Shown in pieces: positions 6,668-13,131 of a stretch of DNA of 13,448 nt. The DNA is from Chloroflexota bacterium (GTDB taxonomy: Bacteria; Chloroflexota; Dehalococcoidia; UBA2979). How positions within the stretch are numbered: position 1 is the stretch's first letter; the number at the start of each line of letters is the position of its first letter. Below the pieces are notes generated by a model that saw only the letters and a program-made list of their open reading frames with translations, was not told where the DNA came from and searched no databases. The DNA is taken from NCBI GenBank assembly GCA_027592975.1, contig JAQCJS010000007.1, positions 1-13,448 on the forward strand, written 5' to 3'. Both the position numbers and the translations under genes were made by a program.

Positions 6668-7363
6668 ATGCGCGCTGCGGTTGTCGTGTTCCCCGGGACG
6701 TGGAGCGATCGCGACTGCATGTGGGCGCTGCAGCAGGTGGGCATCGAGTCGCGCCGGGTGTGGCACCGCGAGACGCACATTGAGCCGGACGAGATCGTGG
6801 TGCTGCCGGGCGGCTTCTCCTACGGCGACTACCTGCGCACGGGTGCCATCGCGCGGTTCTCGCCGATCATGCACGCGGTGCGCGCGCACGCCGAGGCCGG
6901 CGGTTTGGTGATCGGCATCTGCAACGGCTTCCAGATCCTGTGCGAAGCGGGCCTGCTGCCGGGCGTGCTGATGCGCAACGAGTCGCTGCAGTTCCGCTGC
7001 ATGGACGCCTACTGCGTCCCCGCGAACAGCACCTCGCCGTTCACGCGCAGCCTTGACCCCACCCGTGGCTACCTGATGCCCGTCTCGCATGGCGAGGGCC
7101 GCTACTTCGCGGACGACGCCACCATCGCCATGCTGGAAGACACGGGCCGCGTCGCCTTCCGCTACGGCAACCTCGACGGCACCGTGACGCCGGAGGCCAA
7201 CCCCAACGGTTCGAGGAACAACATCGCGGGGATCCTGAACGAGCGCGGCAACGTGCTGGGGATGATGCCGCACCCGGAGCGCGCCTGTGAGCCGCTGCTG
7301 GGCAACACGGACGGCAACGCGATCTGGCTCTCCGTGCTCGACAGCCTGGGCGTGCGCGTATAA
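6668..7363 (+). CDS. purQ: Phosphoribosylformylglycinamidine synthase, glutaminase subunit PurQ
   Basis: This 231-residue class I glutamine amidotransferase releases ammonia from glutamine for PurL in the fourth step of purine synthesis. The start reads MRAAVVVFPGTWSDRDC, as usual for PurQ. The oxyanion and substrate region is GGFSYGDYLRTGAIARFSP. The nucleophile is C85 in GICNGFQ, and the other two catalytic residues are H202 and E204 in PHPERA. The ATG at 6668 has AAGGAG (6657-6662) 5 nt upstream. Upstream in-frame starts fall in the promoter region. In small-PurL organisms the enzyme needs PurS, PurQ and PurL. purL lies about 1.45 kb downstream with two unrelated genes between, and purS is not in the window. 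Confidence 0.96.
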   Translation: MRAAVVVFPGTWSDRDCMWALQQVGIESRRVWHRETHIEPDEIVVLPGGFSYGDYLRTGAIARFSPIMHAVRAHAEAGGLVIGICNGFQILCEAGLLPGVLMRNESLQFRCMDAYCVPANSTSPFTRSLDPTRGYLMPVSHGEGRYFADDATIAMLEDTGRVAFRYGNLDGTVTPEANPNGSRNNIAGILNERGNVLGMMPHPERACEPLLGNTDGNAIWLSVLDSLGVRV

Positions 7364-7466
7364 CGCACGCGGTTGGTGGACGTGCGATACTCGCGCCAGC
7401 GAGCGAGCGCCCCCGTCGTGCATCTCGCAGGCCTCGAGGGCAGCGCGCCATCGCAGGAGCGCGCAC

Positions 7467-8075
7467 ATGACCACCGATGCTGCCGAGGTCACCCCGTCCG
7501 CGGGTGACTATCCCGTCCGTTACTCCGTCGACTACCCGGAGGGGCCTCGGAACCGGCTGACCGTGCTGTTCAGGGTGATCCTGCTCATCCCGATCGTGAT
7601 CCTGTTCGGGCTGCTCGCCAGCCCCGGCGGCTCAGCCGGCTGGAACGCCGGCGACGGCGGTGACCGCAACGTTGAGGAGCGGATGGAGCGGCAGTTTGGG
7701 AACCGCGCCTTCGACAACGCGCCCGGTCCGTTCGGCCAGCTGCCGGAGGCTCAGCGCGACGCGATCATCGGCGCGCTGGTCGGCGCAGGTCTCCTGCTGC
7801 TGCTCTTCCTGCCGTCCATGATCTCGGCCGGCGCCGGGATGAGCGTCGCCAGCGCACCCCTCGCCCTGCCGACGGCGCTGCTGCTGCTCTTCCGGCAGAA
7901 GTACCCACGCTGGTGGTTCGACTTCACGCGCGAGGTCGCCAACTTCGGCGCGCGCCTGGGCGCGTACGCCGCGCTCCAGCGTGACGAGTACCCGAGCACA
8001 GACGAGGCCCAGGCGCGCGCGTGGAGATCGACTACCCGGACGTGGGACAGCTCAACCGCTGGCTGCCGATCGTGA
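7467..8075 (+). CDS. DUF4389-type membrane protein, N-terminal repeat unit (frame shifts near 8013-8021)
   Basis: The ATG is preceded by AGGAG (7455-7459). The reading contains YPVRYSVDYPEGPRNRL, a hydrophobic helix (about residues 31-51), a Gly/Asp/Arg-rich soluble loop, a second hydrophobic region (about 93-140), then KYPRWWFDF and GARLGAYAALQRDEYPS. This matches the layout of DUF4389, a family of unknown function. After about codon 183 the frame continues for only about 20 unrelated residues to a stop at 8075, while family-like sequence resumes in another frame from 8021. Leaving one dinucleotide out of the GCGCGCGCG tract at 8013-8021, or supplying one missing base, joins both parts into one protein of about 274 residues. 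It lies 103 nt after purQ. No function is assigned. Confidence 0.72.
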   Translation: MTTDAAEVTPSAGDYPVRYSVDYPEGPRNRLTVLFRVILLIPIVILFGLLASPGGSAGWNAGDGGDRNVEERMERQFGNRAFDNAPGPFGQLPEAQRDAIIGALVGAGLLLLLFLPSMISAGAGMSVASAPLALPTALLLLFRQKYPRWWFDFTREVANFGARLGAYAALQRDEYPSTDEAQARAWRSTTRTWDSSTAGCRS

Positions 8076-8293
8076 AGTGGTTCCTCGCCATCCCGCACTA
8101 CATCGTGCTGTTCTTCCTGTTCATCGGGCTGGTCATCACCACGCTCATCGCGTGGATCGCGATCCTCGTGACGGGCTTGTACCCGCGCGGGCTGTTCGAC
8201 TACGCCGTGGGCGTGCAGCGCTGGGCGGCGCGGGTCTCCGGCTACGCGTTCTGGCTGGTGACGGATCAGTATCCGCCGTTCTCGCTGAGGTAG
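8021..8293 (+). CDS. DUF4389-type membrane protein, C-terminal repeat unit
   Basis: This is the second DUF4389-like unit, read from a GTG with no visible ribosome site. It is therefore probably the continuation of the preceding reading frame and not a separate gene. It begins VEIDYPDVGQLNRWLPIVKW, has a long hydrophobic stretch (AIPHYIVLFF to AIL), then YPRGLFDY, RWAARVSGYAFWLVTDQYPPF. The same landmarks occur in the same order in the upstream half: DYP with a following NR, a first helix ending in IPxxIV, YPRxxFD[FY], AxRxxxYA and D[EQ]YP. The intact protein would thus be a tandem duplication. The next gene starts 4 nt after this stop. Confidence 0.72.
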   Translation: MEIDYPDVGQLNRWLPIVKWFLAIPHYIVLFFLFIGLVITTLIAWIAILVTGLYPRGLFDYAVGVQRWAARVSGYAFWLVTDQYPPFSLR

Positions 8294-8297
8294 GCGA

Positions 8298-8753
8298 ATG
8301 GCGTCACCACCTACGGAACGCTCCACGGGCGAGACCATCCATCTCGGTGCGTGGGTCTGGCCCGTCCGGCTGATGTTGCTGGCGCTGTCCGCGGGGTGCG
8401 GAACGCTGTTCGGCGTGTCCCTGCATGCGTACTGGGAGCTGGGTGGTTCCTTCGGATCCGGCGACCTCTCGATTGTGTTCATCGCGTTCATCGAGGGTCT
8501 GCTCTTCCTGCCTCGAGCTGAGCGGTTCGAGATGATCGCCGCCCGCTCGTTCGCTGTGCTCGTTCCGTTCCTATCGGCCGGTGCGGCGAGCGTCGTCTGG
8601 GTCGCCCAGGAATGGTCGGAGCTGATCTTCCCGCTGGGCTTCCTGATCACCGTGGGGTGGTGGATCGGCGGCCCCATCCTGCTCGCCATGCTCATGGGCA
8701 GACGATTCCGTGGGTTGGTGATATCCAGGATCGGTGCAGAGCGACGCCCCTGA
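8298..8753 (+). CDS. Unrecognised four-helix membrane protein (151 aa)
   Basis: I do not recognise this family. The ATG is preceded by GAGG (8286-8289), and the gene begins 4 nt after the DUF4389 stop, so the two are probably co-translated. Hydrophobic segments lie near residues 23-45, 57-72, 84-104 and 109-133. The short hydrophilic N-terminus and basic C-terminus ([18 protein letters not shown]) suggest both ends are cytoplasmic. Polar points inside or beside the helices include E47, E66, R73-E75-R76 and W106-E108. No cofactor or catalytic motif is visible. The stop codon overlaps the probable -35 element of purL, so the boundary between the two units is very tight. Confidence 0.75.
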   Translation: MASPPTERSTGETIHLGAWVWPVRLMLLALSAGCGTLFGVSLHAYWELGGSFGSGDLSIVFIAFIEGLLFLPRAERFEMIAARSFAVLVPFLSAGAASVVWVAQEWSELIFPLGFLITVGWWIGGPILLAMLMGRRFRGLVISRIGAERRP

Positions 8754-8794
8754 CCCTGCCCGCCGCCTCCGGTACACTGGGGCTTCCTCCCCGT
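8750..8794 (+). promoter_or_regulatory. purL promoter and shared leader element
   Basis: CTGACC (8750-8755), overlapping the upstream stop codon, is followed after 17 bp by TACACT (8773-8778), 37 nt before the purL ATG. From 8769 to 8794 the sequence matches the purQ element (CCGGTAyACTGGGrCT...CTCCCCGT) at 22 of 24 positions, with a 2-nt insertion. The downstream part can form a GGGG/CCCC hairpin. Confidence 0.55.
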
Positions 8795-8815
8795 ACTCGC
8801 GCCCGAGGTGACCGC

Positions 8816-9538
8816 ATGCCCGTCGATGAGCACGCACTCGAAGCCGTGGCCATGTCGCACGCGGAGTACGACCGCCTCGTCGGCATGCTCGACCGCGAGC
8901 CGACCGAGGTGGAACTCGGCATGGCGGTGGCGCTCTGGTCGGAGCACTGCGGGTACAAGCACTCGCGCCCGCTGTTCAAGCACTTCCCGACCACCGGCGA
9001 GTACGTCCTCACCAAGACGGGCGAGGAGAACGCCGGGGCGATCGACCTGGGCGACGGCTGGGTCGCCGTCTTCAAGATGGAGTCGCACAACCACCCGAGC
9101 GCGCTGGAGCCCTACGAGGGCGCGGCGACCGGCGTGGGCGGCATCCTGCGCGACATCTTCGCGATGGGCATGCGGCCCGTCGCGCTCCTCGACTCGCTGC
9201 GCTTCGGGCCGCTGTCCGACCGCAACAACCGCCGCCTGTACCGGGGCGTGATCGCCGGGATCGGCGGGTACGGCAACTGCGTCGGCGTCCCCACTGTGGG
9301 CGGCGAGGTGCAGCACGACCCCTGCTACAGCGGCAACCCGCTGGTGAACGCCATGGCCGTGGGCGTGGGACGCCGCGAGCACATGCTCTCCGCCAGCGCG
9401 AAGGGCCCCGGCAACCCGCTCGTCCTCGTCGGCGCGGACACCGGGCGCGACGGCATCCACGGTGCCACGTTCGCCTCCGTTCGGACGACCGTCGCCCGGC
9501 CGTGCAGGTCGGCAACCCGTTCATGGAGAAGCTGCTGA
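8816..9538 (+). CDS. purL: Phosphoribosylformylglycinamidine synthase PurL, N-terminal part (frame broken near 9478)
   Basis: PurL uses ATP and ammonia from PurQ to convert FGAR to FGAM in purine synthesis. The ATG at 8816 has GAGGTGA (8805-8811) upstream. Landmarks of the small, Gram-positive/archaeal type are [18 protein letters not shown], then [35 protein letters not shown] and [17 protein letters not shown]. After about residue 221 the frame loses similarity (VRTTVARPC...) and stops at 9538. The expected continuation ([19 protein letters not shown]) is read in another frame from 9481. Supplying one missing base at about 9478-9480 restores a protein of about 746-747 residues, normal for this type. 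Everything else in the gene looks intact, so a sequencing error or a very recent mutation is likely. Confidence 0.9.
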   Translation: MPVDEHALEAVAMSHAEYDRLVGMLDREPTEVELGMAVALWSEHCGYKHSRPLFKHFPTTGEYVLTKTGEENAGAIDLGDGWVAVFKMESHNHPSALEPYEGAATGVGGILRDIFAMGMRPVALLDSLRFGPLSDRNNRRLYRGVIAGIGGYGNCVGVPTVGGEVQHDPCYSGNPLVNAMAVGVGRREHMLSASAKGPGNPLVLVGADTGRDGIHGATFASVRTTVARPCRSATRSWRSC

Positions 9539-11055
9539 TGGAGGCGTGCGTGGAGCTCGCCGAGCAGCACGGCGACTGGATCGAGGGCCTGCAGGATCTC
9601 GGCGCGGCCGGGCTCACCTCCAGCGCTGTGGAGGCCGCCGACCGCGCGGGCACCGGTATCGAGATCGACGTCGCGCTCGTCCCGCGCCGCGCGCAAGGGA
9701 TGACCACGTATGAGGTGATGCTGTCGGAGTCGCAGGAGCGGATGCTGGTCATCCCGAAGCTTGAGCACCTGAACGACGTGCTCCAGCTCTTCCGGCGCTG
9801 GGAGCTGCACGCGGACGTCATTGGCCACGTCACGGACGACGGCATGGCGACGATCCGCGACGGCGACACCGTGCACGCGCGCATCCCGATCGCGGTGCTC
9901 AACGACCCGCCGCAGTACCCACCGGAGGGCGTGCGACCGGCCGGTCTCGACCGCCTGCAGGCGGTGGACCCCGGCGCGCAGGCGGATGTCGCCGACCCCA
10001 GCGCGACGCTGCTCCACCTGCTGGGCTCCGAGAACATCGCGAGCCGGCGCTGGATCTTCCGCCAGTACGACCACCAGGTGCAGAACAACACGGTCGTGCG
10101 CCCCGGCGGCGACGCCGCGGTGCTGCGGCTGAAGGGCAGCGGCTCTTCCGGGGCGAACGCCGGGACACCCGGCACGCCCCGTCCGGAACGCGGTTTCGCG
10201 GTCTCGACCGACTGCAACGGCCGTATGGTCGCGCTGAACCCGCGCGTGGGCGCGGCACTAGCCGTGGCCGAGGCTGCGCGGAACGTGGTCGCCACCGGAG
10301 CGAAGCCGGCGGCGCTCACGGACTGCCTCAACTTCGGCAATCCCGAGAAGCCGGACGTCGCCTACCAGTTGGAGGAGGCGATCATCGGCCTGTCGGAGGC
10401 GGCGCGCGCCCTTGGCACACCGGTCGTCTCCGGCAACGCCTCGCTCTATAACGAGACGCCGACCGGCGCGATCTTCCCCACGCCGAGCATCGGCATGATC
10501 GGCATCCTGCAGGACGTGACGAAGGCAATGACCGCTGCACTCCCCGCCGGGGCGACGCTGGTGCTCCTCGGCGGGCCGGTCGAGCAGCCGGCATCGACTC
10601 TCGCCGGCTCCGAGTACCAGCACGTGATCCACGACACGCTGGGCGGCATGCCTGCGATCGACCTCGACCTGGAGGGGCGCGTGCAGCGCCTGGTTCTGGA
10701 GGCGCACGCGCAGGGGCTGCTCACGGCGGCGCACGACCTGGCGGACGGCGGCCTCGCCGTCGCGCTCGCGGAGATGTGCATCCTCGGCGAGACGGGCATC
10801 GACGCCTCGGGCGTGGAAATCCACGGACGCCGCGACGGCGCGCTCTTCGGCGAGGCTCCCTCGCGCTTCCTCGTGGCGGTCGCGGACGACGAGGCGGCGG
10901 CACGGATCGTCGCGCTCGCGCTCGCGGAGGACATCCACGCGACGGTGCTGGGCATCGCGCGTGGTAATCGCGTGCGGCTGGGTCCGGTCGACCTGGGGCT
11001 GGACGCCGCGCGGGCCGCATACGACGGCGGTCTCGAGACCGCGCTCCGGGGTTAG
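9502..11055 (+). CDS. purL: Phosphoribosylformylglycinamidine synthase PurL, C-terminal part
   Basis: This is the remaining two thirds of PurL. Homologous reading starts at about 9481 (DDRRPAVQ). The GTG at 9502 is only the first possible in-frame start and has no ribosome site, so it is not a real beginning. Landmarks: [32 protein letters not shown], then [18 protein letters not shown] starting the second synthetase-like half, [58 protein letters not shown] and the C-terminal [16 protein letters not shown]. Both AIRS-like repeat halves are present and no premature stop occurs. The gene ends 2 nt before the next start codon, so the small cytochrome c that follows is probably co-transcribed. 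Confidence 0.92.
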   Translation: MQVGNPFMEKLLMEACVELAEQHGDWIEGLQDLGAAGLTSSAVEAADRAGTGIEIDVALVPRRAQGMTTYEVMLSESQERMLVIPKLEHLNDVLQLFRRWELHADVIGHVTDDGMATIRDGDTVHARIPIAVLNDPPQYPPEGVRPAGLDRLQAVDPGAQADVADPSATLLHLLGSENIASRRWIFRQYDHQVQNNTVVRPGGDAAVLRLKGSGSSGANAGTPGTPRPERGFAVSTDCNGRMVALNPRVGAALAVAEAARNVVATGAKPAALTDCLNFGNPEKPDVAYQLEEAIIGLSEAARALGTPVVSGNASLYNETPTGAIFPTPSIGMIGILQDVTKAMTAALPAGATLVLLGGPVEQPASTLAGSEYQHVIHDTLGGMPAIDLDLEGRVQRLVLEAHAQGLLTAAHDLADGGLAVALAEMCILGETGIDASGVEIHGRRDGALFGEAPSRFLVAVADDEAAARIVALALAEDIHATVLGIARGNRVRLGPVDLGLDAARAAYDGGLETALRG

Positions 11056-11057
11056 CC

Positions 11058-11441
11058 GTGCGCCGTTTCGCGCCGGCGACCGCGCTCCTGGCTGCAACGA
11101 TCGCCGGCGCTGCGATGCTCGCCGGCGCGTGCGGGGGGACGCCGGCGCCCACGCCCACGCCCGGAGCGACGATGGATGGGCGCGGGCTGTATGCGTCGAA
11201 CTGCGCCCGCTGCCACGGCGGCGACCTGAAGGGCACCACGCTCGGCCCGCCGCTCCTGGACGCGATCTACCGGCCGGGCCACCACTCCGATGCCGCGTTC
11301 CGGGTGGCGGTGAAGAACGGCGTGCGGCCGCACCACTGGAACTTCGGCCCGATGCCGCCGATCCCCGGCCTCACAGACGACCAGGTGGGGGAGATCATCG
11401 CCTTCATCCGCGAGGAGCAGCGCGAGGTGGGCATCCGATGA
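11058..11441 (+). CDS. Small exported monohaem cytochrome c
   Basis: This 127-residue protein starts at a GTG two bases after the purL stop, with no clear ribosome site, so translation may depend on coupling. Residues 1-25 form a signal sequence ending LAGAC-GG; C25 could be a lipid anchor, although the lipobox is not ideal. A Pro/Thr-rich linker follows, then one class I cytochrome c domain with CARCH (49-53) and a likely methionine ligand M99 in FGPMPP. It would carry electrons outside the membrane, possibly for the bc complex encoded 8 kb upstream; that link is inference. The stop overlaps the start of the next gene (ATGA), so the two are translationally coupled. Confidence 0.88.
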   Translation: MRRFAPATALLAATIAGAAMLAGACGGTPAPTPTPGATMDGRGLYASNCARCHGGDLKGTTLGPPLLDAIYRPGHHSDAAFRVAVKNGVRPHHWNFGPMPPIPGLTDDQVGEIIAFIREEQREVGIR

Positions 11442-11833
11442 CCCCCGGAGGCCTCCCGGAGGTGGATGCGTTCCTCGCGGCGCTTGCGGAGCCGCGGCGT
11501 ACCGCGCTCCAGGCGCTGCGGGAGGCGATCGGCCGGCTCGTTCCCGAGGCGACCGCGGTGATGAGCAACGGGATCCCGACGTTCATCCACTTCGGCCCGC
11601 TGGTCGGTTTCGGCCCGCACGCCTCGAACCGGGCGCTGTGCAGCCTGTACGTGATGCAGCCGAAACTGCTGGCGGCCATGCGCTCCGCGATCGCGCCGCA
11701 CACTGTCTCCGGCGGCACGATCCACTTCGCGCCGGACGCACCGCTCGCCCCCGCGCTCCTCGATCGCATCGTGCGCGACCGCGCGCGGGAGAACGAGGCG
11801 GCGCACCTGCGGGCCGCGCAGCGCCGGAAGTAG
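11438..11833 (+). CDS. DUF1801 family protein
   Basis: This 131-residue soluble protein starts at an ATG overlapping the cytochrome c stop by 4 nt. The sequence matches the DUF1801 (YdhG-like) layout: an N-terminal helix VDAFLAALAEPRRTALQALREAI, then MSNGIPTF, PLVGFGPHASNRALCSLYVM, a SGGTIHF segment and a C-terminal helix with LLDRIVRDRARENEA. Members are small alpha/beta proteins of unknown biochemical role, often seen beside stress or regulatory genes. Length is normal. Longer in-frame readings back into purL are spurious. A hairpin terminator is not evident after the stop; the next feature is the strong promoter at 11866. Confidence 0.88.
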   Translation: MTPGGLPEVDAFLAALAEPRRTALQALREAIGRLVPEATAVMSNGIPTFIHFGPLVGFGPHASNRALCSLYVMQPKLLAAMRSAIAPHTVSGGTIHFAPDAPLAPALLDRIVRDRARENEAAHLRAAQRRK

Positions 11834-12170
11834 CATCTCCGCCGACGTCCGAGCAGAACAAACGTTTGACAAATACGAACGATTGTTCGTATCCTGTTGA
11901 GCAGAGCGAGCCGCCTCGGCGGGCGGCAGCGCGGATCGACGGATTGCGGCAAGGGGTGTTGGGCGCGTAACCTGTCACCTGCGGCGAACGCGACTGTGAT
12001 ATGCACAGCCGCGGCCCCCGTGACGGCTGCAGTTGGGACAAACTCCGACAAGTTTGGCCCGGCTTGCAAAAACCGTGCAGCACTTTCTTGATAACTGGCA
12101 ATACGTCGTGAGCGCTGCCCCTAATGTTAGCGGCAGTTCCGGCTCCGACACGCCGAGAGGGTCATCTGAC
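11834..12170 (+). other. Intergenic region and long rplI leader
   Basis: This 337-nt gap holds a strong promoter with a palindromic operator (11859-11895) and then about 270 nt before rplI. The leader has inverted repeats CAGCCG (12006-12011) with CGGCTG (12024-12029), and CAAACT (12039-12044) with AGTTTG (12051-12056). A second, weaker promoter possibility (TTGCAA at 12064, GATAAC at 12090, spacing 20) lies closer to the gene. I see no tRNA, known riboswitch or convincing small gene here. Confidence 0.5.
11859..11895 (+). promoter_or_regulatory. Promoter with embedded palindromic operator (LexA-box-like or TetR-like)
   Basis: A consensus -35, TTGACA (11866-11871), is followed after 18 bp by TATCCT (11890-11895). 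The spacer contains the inverted repeat ATACGAAC-N4-GTTCGTAT (11873-11892), whose core CGAAC-N4-GTTCG fits the Gram-positive LexA box. A second perfect palindrome, CAAACGTTTG (11859-11868), overlaps the -35. A protein bound at either site should block polymerase. Confidence 0.65.
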
Positions 12171-12818
12171 GTGAAGGTCGTGTTCCTGGAGACCGTTGAG
12201 GGTTCGGCGTCTATGGGCGAGGTGAAAACCGTCGCCCCTGGGTACGCCAGAAACTACCTGTTGCCGCGCGGCCTAGCCGCACCGGCGACACCGGATGTTC
12301 TCGCCCGCGCCGAGAGGCTGCGGGAGATCGAGGAGAACCGGCAGCGGCTCGAGGATGAGCGGGCACTTGGGCTTGTCGGCAAGCTTGAGGGCCACCCGCT
12401 CGTCATGGCTGTACGCGTCGGAGAGCAGGGACGTCTGTACGGTTCTGTCACGAATGTTGACATCGCCCAGAAGGCTGGGGAGATTCTGGGCGAAGAACTG
12501 GACAGGCGTCGTGTACTGCTGCCCGAGGCGATCCGACACACCGGGGTGTACTCCGTGGTTCTGCGGCTGTCGCGTAGCGTTCAGCCCGCAGTCCAGGTAG
12601 TGGTTGTAGACGCTGACGCACCGGAAGGTGTGGAGGCGGCAGCCGAAGCGCTGCTCACGGTTCTCCGCGAGGAGGCCGAGGCAGTTCTCGCCGCTATCCA
12701 GGCGCGCACCGTAGGTGGCTCGTCCCCCGTTGCATCCTCGGATGCCGCGGAGGAGGAACGGCCCGCCGAAGGCGAGTCGGAGCCGGGCAACTCCACCGAG
12801 GGCGAAGCCGCCAACTAG
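12171..12818 (+). CDS. rplI: 50S ribosomal protein L9 with acidic C-terminal extension
   Basis: L9 binds 23S rRNA through its N-domain and stabilises the L1-stalk side of the large subunit. The GTG at 12171 gives the family start KVVFLETVEGSASMGEV, followed by APGYARNYLLPRGLA, the long connecting helix (ERLREIEENRQRLEDERA) and the C-domain with GRLYGSVTNVDIAQ and HTGVYSVVLRL. GAGAGGG (12155-12161) lies 9 nt upstream. Typical L9 is about 150 residues. This one is 215, with a helical stretch (AAAEALLTVLREEAEAVLAA) and a Ser/Glu/Gly-rich acidic tail. Third codon positions appear to hold more T and A than in neighbouring genes, by eye. The longer reading from a TTG at 12033 is unlikely. dnaB follows, an order seen in many bacteria. 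Confidence 0.93.
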   Translation: MKVVFLETVEGSASMGEVKTVAPGYARNYLLPRGLAAPATPDVLARAERLREIEENRQRLEDERALGLVGKLEGHPLVMAVRVGEQGRLYGSVTNVDIAQKAGEILGEELDRRRVLLPEAIRHTGVYSVVLRLSRSVQPAVQVVVVDADAPEGVEAAAEALLTVLREEAEAVLAAIQARTVGGSSPVASSDAAEEERPAEGESEPGNSTEGEAAN

Positions 12819-12846
12819 GCGTCTTCACCCGACCTGGTCGCTCATC

Positions 12847-12879
12847 GAAGGCCGCGAGAGTCTCGCGGCCTTCGTGTTT
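12847..12879 (+). terminator. Rho-independent terminator after rplI
   Basis: A perfect 12-bp stem, GAAGGCCGCGAG (12847-12858) with CTCGCGGCCTTC (12862-12873), has an AGT loop and is followed by GTGTTT. It is the strongest terminator in the window. Confidence 0.85.
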
Positions 12880-12964
12880 CCCGGACGCCGCGCGCGATCC
12901 TCGGATCGGGCGCGAGCGAGACGCCTCGTGAAACGTCGCGACCGTGATCACCTCTCACCTCGCG

Positions 12965-12980
12965 CGTTTCACGTGGCACA
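12965..12980. promoter_or_regulatory. parS-like sequence (candidate ParB site)
   Basis: CGTTTCACGTGGCACA matches the bacterial parS consensus TGTTTCACGTGAAACA at 13 of 16 positions, including an unbroken GTTTCACGTG. The mismatches are position 1 and positions 12-13. Half a site in the opposite orientation (CGTGAAACG) lies 30 nt upstream. Confidence 0.35.
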
Positions 12981-13131
12981 TCGGCGATGTGTGGACAGAT
13001 CGCGAATACTTCCAGGGCCAATGTTCATGCTTGAAGAAGATCGCGTTCCTAAGGTCGCTTAGCGGCTGGCTGAAGCGCCGCTACGCTTGAGCGCCCCGCG
13101 CACGCCTTCCGTGTCTGCGGTCGCTGTGTGC

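Larger units (their letters stand above)
12819..13131 (+). other. rplI-dnaB intergenic region
   Basis: This 313-nt gap holds the rplI terminator (12847-12879) and several inverted repeats: CGTGAAACG (12927-12935) with CGTTTCACG (12965-12973), CACATCG-G-CGATGTG (12977-12991), and AGCGGC (13061-13066) with GCCGCT (13077-13082). It also has a parS-like 16-mer (12965-12980) and a weak DnaA-box-like 9-mer TGTGGACAG (12990-12998). No credible gene is seen. Confidence 0.5.

Noticed and set aside
7364..7391. CGCACG/CGTGCG inverted repeat and GATACT after purQ, considered as a terminator or promoter
   Set aside because: The stem is 6 bp with an 11-nt loop and no T tract, and the GATACT has no acceptable -35 at normal spacing.
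7751..9460. 569-codon minus-strand open frame opposite the DUF4389 gene and purL
   Set aside because: It crosses several real genes, has low-complexity basic/acidic content and no recognisable domain.
9470..9545. Programmed frameshift in purL
   Set aside because: No slippery heptamer, internal ribosome site or downstream pseudoknot-like element is evident, and PurL is not known to use recoding.
12001..12111. 36-codon open frame from an ATG in the rplI leader, considered as a leader peptide
   Set aside because: No ribosome site, no codon runs that would suggest attenuation, and no recognisable motif.
12033..12170. N-terminal extension of L9 from a TTG
   Set aside because: L9 proteins begin at the KVVFLETVEG block; a ribosome site precedes the GTG at 12171 and none is clear at 12033.
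12715..13062. Open frame running from the end of rplI across its terminator
   Set aside because: It crosses a strong terminator, lacks a ribosome site and reads as arginine/proline-rich out-of-frame sequence.
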